This document shows positions 29,460 to 37,080 of a stretch of DNA of 38,516 nucleotides, in pieces; the stretch's first letter is position 1, and each line of letters begins with the position of its first letter. The DNA is taken from positions 1-38,516 of the forward strand of contig LCNU01000006.1 of NCBI GenBank assembly GCA_001001375.1, read 5' to 3'. The notes beneath the pieces are model-generated. The model saw only the letters and a list, made by a program, of their open reading frames with translations, had not been told where the DNA came from and did not search any database. This DNA is from Candidatus Amesbacteria bacterium GW2011_GWC1_47_15 (lineage in GTDB: Bacteria; Patescibacteriota; Microgenomatia; CAZETR01; Amesbacteraceae). The position numbers and the translations under genes are program-made.

Positions 29460-30472
29460 ATATAAGCCAGATTGCCGTTAAATAATGCGCGGATGTCGTT
29501 TATTCCGTAACGAGTCATGGCTATCCGGTCCAAACCCATTCCCCAGGCAAACCCAGTGAACTTTAACGGATCCAGCTTAACCATTTCCAGCATCGATGGG
29601 TGGATCATTCCGGCACCCAGAATTTCGATCCATCCCCGGTATTTACACACCATACAGCCTTTGAAATTGCAAAAGGGACAGCTGATATCCATACCCACGC
29701 CCGGTTCTACTTCCGGATAATATTTACAGCGAAAGCGGGATTTGGCAGAAGAGCCGTAAAATCCCGTAACAAAAGTTTCCAGCGTATGTTTGAGGTTGGC
29801 CAGAGTAATCCCCTGCCCTACAGCCAATCCCTGATACTGAGTAAACATAGGCGTATTTGAAGCGTTGGCGTTTTCATTGCGGTACGCTTTACCGGGGAAG
29901 ACGAAACGGTAAGGCGGCCGGTGCACGGCCAGAATCCTGGCTTCGACTGAAGAAGTATGCGTCCGCAGCAGATATTCCGGTTCTTTGACATAAAGTGTGT
30001 CCTGCAGGTCCCGGGCAGGATGATCGGGGGGCAGGTTTAGCCGTGTGTAGTTGAATTCTTCCGTTTCCAGTTCCGGTCCGTCGGCGACACTGAAGCCCAA
30101 ACCGGTAAATATGGCATTTATTTCCCGGGCGACGACAGTATTGGGGTGAAGGTGGCCGACAGGATGAGGGAAACCTGGAAGAGTAACATCGATTTCACTG
30201 CCTGAAGTGGCTGGTCCGCCGGCCGGTATTCCGCTTATGCCTACGTTTTTAGAATTAAACGCATCTGATATTGCAGCTTTAACATCGTTGAAAAGCCGGC
30301 CGATATCGACCCGTTGTTCCCGGTCCAATTTTTTAAATTCCCCGGCGATTTGGTTTAAAACTCCCTTTTTACCCAGGTAATGGGTACGCAGGCGGTCCAA
30401 TTCTTCCCTCCCCTCGGAGGAGAGAATTTGGGCCAGAGCCTCGTTTTTTATATTCTGCAGTTTTTGATGCAT
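29456..30472 (-). CDS. pheS: Phenylalanyl-tRNA synthetase alpha subunit
   Basis: MHQKLQNIKNEALAQI..; LRTHTSSVEAR; FPGKAYRNENANASNTPMFTQYQGLAV; GFAWGMGLDRIAMTRYGINDIR. Confidence 0.96.
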   Translation of the reverse strand: MHQKLQNIKNEALAQILSSEGREELDRLRTHYLGKKGVLNQIAGEFKKLDREQRVDIGRLFNDVKAAISDAFNSKNVGISGIPAGGPATSGSEIDVTLPGFPHPVGHLHPNTVVAREINAIFTGLGFSVADGPELETEEFNYTRLNLPPDHPARDLQDTLYVKEPEYLLRTHTSSVEARILAVHRPPYRFVFPGKAYRNENANASNTPMFTQYQGLAVGQGITLANLKHTLETFVTGFYGSSAKSRFRCKYYPEVEPGVGMDISCPFCNFKGCMVCKYRGWIEILGAGMIHPSMLEMVKLDPLKFTGFAWGMGLDRIAMTRYGINDIRALFNGNLAYI

Positions 30473-30505
30473 ATATTTTGATTTTATGTCAGCAGGCGGA
30501 TTAAT

Positions 30506-30534
30506 GGAATCCCGGCGACGCCTACCGGGATTCC
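30506..30534. repeat. REP-like perfect palindrome GGAATCCCGG-N9-CCGGGATTCC
   Basis: 10-bp perfect stem between an 85-aa ORF and pheS. Confidence 0.7.
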
Positions 30535-30540
30535 TGGTCA

Positions 30541-30798
30541 TCAACGACGCCCCCTGTAAGGAATCCTACCTTCCCTGACTCCCCGGACAATGTCGATCAA
30601 ATTCCGGGCAATTTCCACTATCCCCGGTGCTGACCGGCGCAACTCTTTAAGGTATTGGTCTTCGAGCTGATCCAGATCCTCCGGCAAGGTGGGTAACGGC
30701 AGTAGCCGGGGATTGGTGTACCAATCCTCATGATTCATATTGGAAATCACCATCTGGTGATATGAACGCAGACGATTCATGGTGGTACGTTTGGTCAT
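30541..30798 (-). CDS. Hypothetical 85-aa protein, first gene after the attenuator
   Basis: ORF preceded by strong Shine-Dalgarno AAAGGAGGTGA. Confidence 0.75.
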   Translation of the reverse strand: MTKRTTMNRLRSYHQMVISNMNHEDWYTNPRLLPLPTLPEDLDQLEDQYLKELRRSAPGIVEIARNLIDIVRGVREGRIPYRGRR

Positions 30799-30820
30799 AA
30801 ATATTCACCTCCTTTCCACT

Positions 30821-30843
30821 AAAAAACCCCGCGCTTGCGGGGT
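30821..30843 (-). terminator. Attenuator terminator ACCCCGC-AAGC-GCGGGGT-TTTTT
   Basis: 7-bp GC-rich stem, tetraloop, T-run on minus strand between the leader peptide and the pheST operon. Confidence 0.88.
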
Positions 30844-30876
30844 GGATGTATATAACGCGTTACAACCGCCCCGCCT

Positions 30877-30924
30877 CTACAGGATAAAAAAGAAGGCAGA
30901 AAAGGCTTTCTTTACGGTTGTCAT
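30877..30924 (-). CDS. Phe-rich leader peptide MTTVKKAFSAFFFIL* (PheM-like)
   Basis: ATG ACA ACC GTA AAG AAA GCC TTT TCT GCC TTC TTT TTT ATC CTG TAG; 4 Phe in 15 residues, followed by an attenuator. Confidence 0.8.
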   Translation of the reverse strand: MTTVKKAFSAFFFIL

Positions 30925-30933
30925 ATTGGAAGT

Positions 30934-30962
30934 ATTATATGACTGTGAATAATTTTAGTCAA
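30934..30962 (-). promoter_or_regulatory. Promoter TTGACT-17-TATAAT for the leader/pheST operon
   Basis: Near-consensus sigma70 promoter, -10 ends 9 nt from the leader peptide ATG. Confidence 0.85.
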
Positions 30963-30984
30963 ATTACAAAGTAGAGTTGGGAGA

Positions 30985-31329
30985 TTATATTTTGAGGCCG
31001 GAGGAGCGGACGACTTCTTTGAAAGCTTCAGGTTGGCTGGTGGCCAACTCGGAAAGAATTTTGCGGTCCAGTTCAATATTTGATTTTTTTAAGGCGGAGA
31101 TAAACACTGAATACTTTACGCCCAGAGGTGTGAGACCGGAATTGATACGGGTAATCCAGGTGCGGCGCAGATCCCGGCGGCGAAGCCGGCGGCCGGCAAA
31201 AGCATATTGACCGGCGTGCAGGACCGCCTCATTTGCGACTTTAAACAGCCGGGATTTGGTCATGCGATATCCGCGGGCGAGTTTCAGGATCTTTTGATGT
31301 TGGGCTTTACGGGGGGATTTTACGCGCAT
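30985..31329 (-). CDS. rplT: 50S ribosomal protein bL20
   Basis: MRVKSPRKAQHQKILKLARGYRMTKSRLFKVANEAVLHAGQYAFAGRRLRRRDLRRTWITRIN. Confidence 0.96.
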   Translation of the reverse strand: MRVKSPRKAQHQKILKLARGYRMTKSRLFKVANEAVLHAGQYAFAGRRLRRRDLRRTWITRINSGLTPLGVKYSVFISALKKSNIELDRKILSELATSQPEAFKEVVRSSGLKI

Positions 31330-31339
31330 ATTGAAAGTT

Positions 31340-31371
31340 GATTAAGTGATAAAGAGATTAAGTGATTAAGT
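31340..31371. repeat. Octad array GATTAAGT GATAAAGA GATTAAGT GATTAAGT
   Basis: Direct reading between rpmI and rplT. Confidence 0.75.
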
Positions 31372-31569
31372 TTAGGCTTGGGCAAGGAGTCGTTTGACCC
31401 TGCGGGCCATTTTACCAGATACAACGCGTTTTTTCCCATAACCGCGCATCTGGGCTGCGGATTTCTTACGCCGTAAATGCCTACCGAAGGCCACGCCGCG
31501 CATCACCTTGCCGGTGCCGGTGATTTTAAACCGGCGGGAGACTGATTTTCTGGATTTTACTTTTGACAT
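31372..31569 (-). CDS. rpmI: 50S ribosomal protein bL35
   Basis: SRRFKITGTGKVMRGVAFGRHLRRKKSAAQMR. Confidence 0.92.
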   Translation of the reverse strand: MSKVKSRKSVSRRFKITGTGKVMRGVAFGRHLRRKKSAAQMRGYGKKRVVSGKMARRVKRLLAQA

Positions 31570-31571
31570 AT

Positions 31572-32087
31572 TTATTTTTTAACCGGCGATAATGTGGCCG
31601 TGAACTGGCGGCCGATCCACTTGCCGTCCTGATCTATTTGGGAAATGTCTGACAATGCAGATACTGCCCTGGCCATCATTTGAGGCCCGAATTCCTTATG
31701 ACCCAACTGACGCCCAACAAACCGTACGGTAACCCGGAGTTTGTGCCCTTCGGTCAGGAATTCCTTCCCCCTGTCCAGTTTTACCTGCAGGTCGTTTTCG
31801 GCCATAAAGGGAGTCAATCTTATTTCTTTCAAGTCGACCTTTTTGGCTGCCGCTTTGGCGGCTTGTTCCCTTTTGGCTATCTGATAAAGAAATTTTTTGT
31901 AGTCGATCAGTTTAACTACCGGCGGATCCGCATTCGGGGCGATCTCCACCGCATCCAACTGATCTTTGCTGGCTTGGGAAAGTGCTTCTTCCTTGGAGAC
32001 GATCCCGATCTGGGTGCCGTCTTCGCGTAACAACCGGACTTGCTTTGCCTGTATTTGGTGGTTGATGCGGTAGAAAGGATTACTCAC
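31572..32087 (-). CDS. infC: Translation initiation factor IF-3 (GTG start)
   Basis: YRINHQIQAKQVRLLREDGTQIGIVSKEEAL; KEIRLTPFMAENDLQVKL; VTVRFVGRQLGHKEFG. Confidence 0.96.
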   Translation of the reverse strand: MSNPFYRINHQIQAKQVRLLREDGTQIGIVSKEEALSQASKDQLDAVEIAPNADPPVVKLIDYKKFLYQIAKREQAAKAAAKKVDLKEIRLTPFMAENDLQVKLDRGKEFLTEGHKLRVTVRFVGRQLGHKEFGPQMMARAVSALSDISQIDQDGKWIGRQFTATLSPVKK

Positions 32088-32098
32088 TAGGTTGCAAG

Positions 32099-32127
32099 AT
32101 TATATCAATTATTAGACCGGGTAGCAA
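32099..32127 (-). promoter_or_regulatory. infC promoter TTGCTA-17-TATAAT with TGn extended -10
   Basis: Direct reading at the 3' end of thrS. Confidence 0.65.
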
Positions 32128-33853
32128 TTTGCTGTTGTATTGATTCTATAAAATTTTCAATCGGGACAGATTCAGATTTATTGGTTCCCCGTCTGCGAAC
32201 GGAAATGGAATTATCTGCTGTTTCCCTGTTACCGACTACCAAAATATACGGAACTTTTTGCAATTGCGCGTCCCGGACGCGGGCGTTTAAAGGCTCGTTG
32301 CGCGAGTCCAGTTCCGACCGGATGTTTTGTCCGGATAGTTGCTCATTTACTTTTTGAGCGTAAGCCAAATGTTTGTCCGAGATAGGCAGGACTACAGCCT
32401 GAACCGGGGACAGCCAGACCGGAAAGGCACCGGCAAAGTGCTCTATCAGGAAGCCGATAAAACGCTCACTGGAACCCAAGGGAGCCCGATGCTGGACAAC
32501 AACAAATTCTTCCCGCCCTGATTTATTCGTAAATTTCAGATCGAACCGCCTGGGCATAAACAAGTCTATCTGGTTGGTGGAAATCCCGTATTCCGTGCCG
32601 ATAACTGATTTAATCTTGAAATCCATTTTGGGTCCGTAGTGAGCAGCGCCCTCGTTTTGGACTTCATACTTGACACCGGATTTGTCTAAAGCGAGCCGGG
32701 AGAGAGCTTCGGATTTTTGCCACAATTCTTCTTCGCCGTGATACTTATCTTTTTTTTGCGGGTCTCTCAAGCAAAGTGCGATATAGTAATCTTTTAAGCC
32801 CAGTGTGTCATAGTAGTACCGGTGCAGTTTTATTATTTCCACAAACTCATCTATCGCCTGTTCTTCGGAGCAGTAGACATGCGCATCATTTTGTACAAAC
32901 AGCCTGGGTCGTAATATTCCATTTAATGCCCCTGCGTTTTCATAACGGGCCACTGTACCATATTCGGCCAGCCTTAAAGGCAGTTCCCGGTAGCTTCTGG
33001 TCCTGGATTTGTAAATCATGTGGTGAAACGGGCAATTCATAGGTTTGATGAAGTATTGTTCCTCCTTGTTTTCTCCGGGAACTTCGACCTTATACATCTC
33101 GTCTTCGAAATACGGGACGTGGCCGGAAGTTACGAATAATTCACGCTTGGTTAAAAAAGGAGTACTTACCCTCTGGTAACCCCATTTCTTTTCCGTTTCC
33201 CTACCCCATTTTTCCAATTCATCTTTTATAATCGTACCTTTGGGGAGCCACAACGGCAGACCGGGGCCGACTTCCGGAGCAAATATAAAAATCTCCAAAT
33301 CTTTGCCGAGTTTGCGGTGATCCCGTTTTTTGGCTTCCTCAAGTTGAAACAGGTGATTTTCCAACTCTTTTTGTGTCGGCCAGGCGGTCCCATAAATGCG
33401 TGTCAGCATCTTGTTTTTCTCATCCCCACGCCAATAAGCACCTGCAACGGACTGGAGCTTGAAATGCTTGAGTTCCTTATCCGGGTGTTCCACATGACCG
33501 CCACGGCATAAATCGCTGAATTTGTCACTTTCGTAGATGGTTATTGGTTGGTTGCCACCCGCCAATTCATTAATCATTTCAAGTTTGTAAGGATTGTCCT
33601 TGAAAATTTCCCGGGCTTTTTCGGAAGAAATTTCCCTGCGATCAAAACCTTTCCAACCCGGGGTAATGTCGTGCATTTTGGCTTCAATTCTGGATAAGTC
33701 ATCATCGGATATTTTGGATTTGCCAAAGTCGATATCGTAATAAAAGCCGTTTTCTATTGCCGGGCCGAGAGTCAGCAGTGCGTGCGGATATAAGTCCATG
33801 ACTGCGGCGGCCAAAAGATGAGCACAAGAGTGATTTAAATGATCAAGATTCAT
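32105..33853 (-). CDS. thrS: Threonyl-tRNA synthetase without N-terminal TGS domain
   Basis: Starts MNLDHLNHSCAHLLAAAV; CRGGHVEHPDKELKHFKLQSVAGAYWRGD; MNCPFHHMIYKS. Confidence 0.96.
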   Translation of the reverse strand: MNLDHLNHSCAHLLAAAVMDLYPHALLTLGPAIENGFYYDIDFGKSKISDDDLSRIEAKMHDITPGWKGFDRREISSEKAREIFKDNPYKLEMINELAGGNQPITIYESDKFSDLCRGGHVEHPDKELKHFKLQSVAGAYWRGDEKNKMLTRIYGTAWPTQKELENHLFQLEEAKKRDHRKLGKDLEIFIFAPEVGPGLPLWLPKGTIIKDELEKWGRETEKKWGYQRVSTPFLTKRELFVTSGHVPYFEDEMYKVEVPGENKEEQYFIKPMNCPFHHMIYKSRTRSYRELPLRLAEYGTVARYENAGALNGILRPRLFVQNDAHVYCSEEQAIDEFVEIIKLHRYYYDTLGLKDYYIALCLRDPQKKDKYHGEEELWQKSEALSRLALDKSGVKYEVQNEGAAHYGPKMDFKIKSVIGTEYGISTNQIDLFMPRRFDLKFTNKSGREEFVVVQHRAPLGSSERFIGFLIEHFAGAFPVWLSPVQAVVLPISDKHLAYAQKVNEQLSGQNIRSELDSRNEPLNARVRDAQLQKVPYILVVGNRETADNSISVRRRGTNKSESVPIENFIESIQQQIATRSNN

Positions 33854-33861
33854 ATAAATAA

Positions 33862-33957
33862 CCACCTCTTCACTAGTCCCAGGGTTCCAACTAGCTACTT
33901 GGGTGGCTTAATTTAAAGTTCCGGCTCAGGGTTGGTGAGTACCCGTCACTGCCGAAA
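33862..33957 (-). promoter_or_regulatory. Structured thrS 5' leader: distal hairpin plus a stem sequestering the ribosome-binding site
   Basis: Minus strand TTTCGGC..GGGT-loop-ACCC..GCCGGAA and CCACC..CTAGT-loop-ACTAG..GGTGG (SD GAGGTGG). Confidence 0.5.
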
Positions 33958-33970
33958 TAAGTTTGAATAT

Positions 33971-34000
33971 ATTATACGACCAGAGATTTGAGTAAATCAA
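33971..34000 (-). promoter_or_regulatory. thrS promoter TTGATT-18-TATAAT (overlaps nfo 3' end)
   Basis: Direct reading. Confidence 0.6.
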
Positions 34001-34796
34001 TATCCTGCTTTCTGGGACCGGAGTTGTTTTCACCAGGCACTTCCGTAATAAAGGGGATATTTTGCAGTCTGGGATCTTTTGCGAAATTCTTCAGGTTTTC
34101 CAGTCCGATTTTACCTTCGCCTAAATTTTCATGACGGTCATGGCGGGAGTTGAACTCGGATTTCGAGTCGTTTAAATGAATAAGCGTCAAATGCTTCAGA
34201 CCGATAGCCCGATCGAATTTATCCAGAATCTGATCCAAGAGGTAACCGGATGCGAAGGCATGCTGGGTATCCAAACAAACACCGATTTTTGACCTGTCCC
34301 CAACCCGGCTGATGATCTGACTCAGTTCCTTGAGGTCATCGCTCTCAGTCCCCGCCTGACCGGCGGCATTTTCCAGAATAAGCCGGATACCTTTGGGACT
34401 GCTGTCCAGAATGTAGTTTATAGCTACGACAATTTGATCAACTACATCGGCAAAACCCCTGCCTTTATGACTGCCGATATGAATAATAGTTCCGACTGAA
34501 TTTATTTGTCCGGCAAAGCGCTGGTAAAAAATGAGTGAATCAAGACTGGCTGTGAGATTAGTTTTGCTTTCTGAGGCGAGATTGACCAAATAAGCACCGT
34601 GCAGGAAATGGGGACCTATACCGTGTTTTGCCTTCTTTTCCAAATACTTCACTATTTCACCTCCCGAAATTTCGCGGGTTTCCAGGGATCGGGGAGATGA
34701 AGCGAAGGTCATGAGACAATTGCCGCCAATTGTGACGATCCTATCGATACATTTATCGAATCCTCCGGCTATGGAAACATTACCGCCCAGGTACAT
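33972..34796 (-). CDS. nfo: Endonuclease IV (AP endonuclease)
   Basis: MYLGGNVSIAGGFDKCIDR; IHIGSHKG; LILENAAGQ; ICLDTQHAFASGY-type motif; THEVPG-like FITEVPGE. Start at 34796 by alignment to the family N-terminus. Confidence 0.92.
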   Translation of the reverse strand: MYLGGNVSIAGGFDKCIDRIVTIGGNCLMTFASSPRSLETREISGGEIVKYLEKKAKHGIGPHFLHGAYLVNLASESKTNLTASLDSLIFYQRFAGQINSVGTIIHIGSHKGRGFADVVDQIVVAINYILDSSPKGIRLILENAAGQAGTESDDLKELSQIISRVGDRSKIGVCLDTQHAFASGYLLDQILDKFDRAIGLKHLTLIHLNDSKSEFNSRHDRHENLGEGKIGLENLKNFAKDPRLQNIPFITEVPGENNSGPRKQDIDLLKSLVV

Positions 34797-34799
34797 AAG

Positions 34800-34873
34800 T
34801 GGACCCGAGAGGAGTCGAACCTCTGACCTCGTCGATGTCAACGACGCGCTCTAACCAACTGAGCTACGAGTCC
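34800..34873 (-). tRNA. tRNA-Val (anticodon GAC), CCA not encoded
   Basis: GGACTCGTAGCTCAGTTGGTTAGAGCGCGTCGTTGACATCGACGAGGTCAGAGGTTCGACTCCTCTCGGGTCCA; cloverleaf with anticodon loop TTGACAT. Confidence 0.95.
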
Positions 34874-34904
34874 AATGTGTCTAATTATATCAGCCCCAAA
34901 ACGG

Positions 34905-34927
34905 CCCTGGTTTACAAAAGACCAGGG
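34905..34927 (-). terminator. Hairpin ACCAGGG/CCCTGGT overlapping the M20 peptidase stop codon, followed by TTTT
   Basis: 7-bp perfect inverted repeat with 9-nt loop. Confidence 0.5.
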
Positions 34928-36309
34928 GAAGACGTTTCAAGAATAATAGGTATTGATTCGGGACGATTGGGCAAATGAAGCACGGGGAGGGCAGAATAGA
35001 TACGGGACATGGTTTCAATTCCTTTGAAATAATTTTCCAGGGAAAAATGTTCGTTGGGGCTGTGCAGGTTTTCATCAGGGAGCCCGAAACCAATCATGAC
35101 CGCGGGCAAGCCCAGTGCGCGGACAAGTACCGGTACAGAGCCGATTGAGCCGCCCTGGCCCTGGAAGACCGCCGGCCGGCCAAAAACGGATTTGAGGCTG
35201 CTTTTTACGAGTTCAAAAACTGGGTGGTCTGTAGGTGCCTTGAAAGCGGATGCTACAGGATAGCGGATAAGCCTCCAGACGGTTGCTTTGGGGAGAGAGT
35301 GATGCAGAGAAGAAGCCAGCGAACTATATATTTGTTCAGGGTCCTGGTCCGGGACAAAACGAATGCTTATTTTGGCAGAGGCTGTGTCAGGAATGATCGA
35401 TTTTGTCCCGATGCCGGTGTAGCCGGAATCCAGACCGGTGATGTCCAATGTAGGTTCGAACCAGCGGCGGCGGTTCAGGGAGTAGCGGTTCTCCCCTCCC
35501 CCCACGAAAAAATAATGTCCTTCTTTGAGGAGTTGGGTGTCGGAAGGCTCTGTTTTGCGAAAATCCCGAATTTCTTCATCATTTGGAGAAATAACGTCTG
35601 TGTAAAATCCCGGTAAAGTGATTTTATTGCTGCCGTTTTTGAGCCGGGAAAGGAATTTTGCCAGAATTTGTGCAGGGTTCGGCGCGACGCCGCCGAATTG
35701 ACCGGAATGCAAATCCTGGGCAGAAGTCTGGATATGGATCTCCACATCCAAACAGCCGCGCAGTGTGATGTCTATTGCAGGCTGGCCGAGTGCAGGCATT
35801 TCCGTATCCGACAGGAATAAATAATCGGCAGATAATAAAGTTTTATAATTTTCTGTAAGCAATTCTATACCGGGAGAGCCGATTTCCTCTTCCCCCTCGA
35901 TGAGAAATTTGACGTTTATGGGCAAGGCGTCAGATTCAAGCATTTTCCTGACGGCCATGACATGGATCATAAATTGGCCTTTGTTGTCGGTCGCACCGCG
36001 GGCATATATACGATTTTTGCGTATGGACGGTTCGAAAGCCGGTGTGGTCCACTGCGAAGGGGCACCAGCCGGCTGGACATCATAATGGCCATAGATAAGG
36101 ACCGTAGGATGTGAAGGATTAACAATATAAGAAGCAAATACAGCAGGATGAAGCCGGCCGGGTAATAAGTGTGCCGTAAAACCGAGGGAAGTGAAAAGAG
36201 TAAGAAGATAAGAGCGGGCGTCCTCCATGCCGGAGGCAAATTCCGGGTCTGTACTAACGGATGGAATACTCAGCAGATCTGACAGGATGCTTAGGGAGGG
36301 GGTCATCAT
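34912..36309 (-). CDS. M20 family metallopeptidase / dipeptidase
   Basis: VLIYGHYDVQPAG, YARGATDNKGQ, LIEGEEEIGSPG motifs. Confidence 0.94.
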   Translation of the reverse strand: MMTPSLSILSDLLSIPSVSTDPEFASGMEDARSYLLTLFTSLGFTAHLLPGRLHPAVFASYIVNPSHPTVLIYGHYDVQPAGAPSQWTTPAFEPSIRKNRIYARGATDNKGQFMIHVMAVRKMLESDALPINVKFLIEGEEEIGSPGIELLTENYKTLLSADYLFLSDTEMPALGQPAIDITLRGCLDVEIHIQTSAQDLHSGQFGGVAPNPAQILAKFLSRLKNGSNKITLPGFYTDVISPNDEEIRDFRKTEPSDTQLLKEGHYFFVGGGENRYSLNRRRWFEPTLDITGLDSGYTGIGTKSIIPDTASAKISIRFVPDQDPEQIYSSLASSLHHSLPKATVWRLIRYPVASAFKAPTDHPVFELVKSSLKSVFGRPAVFQGQGGSIGSVPVLVRALGLPAVMIGFGLPDENLHSPNEHFSLENYFKGIETMSRIYSALPVLHLPNRPESIPIILETSSPGLL

Positions 36310-36400
36310 TTTGGGGGAGGAAACCTGTAATCATAATTAGAGAAATAGCCTTTAATAAGACAATTATAACCAATAACAGCGTCTTTTATCAACCAGTGCT

Positions 36401-36432
36401 GGTGACCCCGTTCGGCAAGCTCAGGGGTTACC
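36401..36432. repeat. REP-like palindrome GGTGACCCC-GTTCGGCAAGCTCA-GGGGTTACC
   Basis: 9-bp stem with one G-T pair, loop TTCGGCAAGCTCA; overlaps the stop codon of the next gene. Confidence 0.7.
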
Positions 36433-37051
36433 CTGTGGAAGTGACCATGTAACGCTCGGAAGAAAGCATGTATTTGGTACCGGATTTTTGGACCTGTCCC
36501 CAATAATGGCCGCGTTTGTTGGCACGGGAATTTGCAGATGCCAGCCAGTTTTTGGAAGAATCCACTCTCTGACGAAGAAGACTGATAACGGACTTCAGAT
36601 GGGCAAAAAAGCCTTTATGATAAATGCCCGGATTTGCGGGGGCCTGCATAGCAGCCATCTGTACTTCCTGTGCGAAATCGCCCATGGACTTGGCCAGAGA
36701 CAGGATTTCGTTTCTGATGGAATCGATCTGTGACCGGGACGCAGCTTCCTCGCGCAGAAGCCGGGATCTCTCTTCGGAACGCATTTGTTCAATCCGGGAA
36801 CTGAAACGATTTTCCGCTTTCTCTTCACCTTGCGCTTCAGCTTTTTGGAGCTGGTTTATAGACACCTGTTCATTAGGATTGAGGGTGCCGGAAGAATCCA
36901 GGCCGAATGAGGAACGAACGTCTGAAGTAACTGCCTGATGCAGTTGGGTCCGGGCGTCGTCTACTACACCCTTGCTTAAATCACGCAGGGCTTCCAGGAA
37001 ATTGTCATTTACCGGTGCGGGTTTTTTGGATTTGGATGATGCTTGTGCCAT
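36428..37051 (-). CDS. Hypothetical coiled-coil protein
   Basis: 207 aa; QKAEAQGEEKAENRFSSRIEQMRSEERSRLLREEAASRSQIDSIRNEIL. Confidence 0.7.
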   Translation of the reverse strand: MAQASSKSKKPAPVNDNFLEALRDLSKGVVDDARTQLHQAVTSDVRSSFGLDSSGTLNPNEQVSINQLQKAEAQGEEKAENRFSSRIEQMRSEERSRLLREEAASRSQIDSIRNEILSLAKSMGDFAQEVQMAAMQAPANPGIYHKGFFAHLKSVISLLRQRVDSSKNWLASANSRANKRGHYWGQVQKSGTKYMLSSERYMVTSTG

Positions 37052-37080
37052 ATACTATGGGTCTAACCTAACTTTCAATA

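Noticed and set aside
33877-33894. T-box riboswitch upstream of thrS (UGGAACC resembles the UGGNACC core)
   Set aside because: No Stem I/specifier architecture or terminator/antiterminator pair recognised, and the motif sits in the loop of an RBS-sequestering hairpin; kept only as a generic structured leader.
33927-33950. Thr leader peptide GTG ACG GGT ACT CAC CAA CCC TGA in the thrS leader
   Set aside because: Only two Thr codons, no SD and no terminator hairpin after it; not distinguishable from chance.
34796-34841. N-terminal extension of endonuclease IV (MTSTRSEVRLLSGPL)
   Set aside because: This stretch is the 3' half of tRNA-Val read as protein; the family N-terminus begins at MYLGGN.
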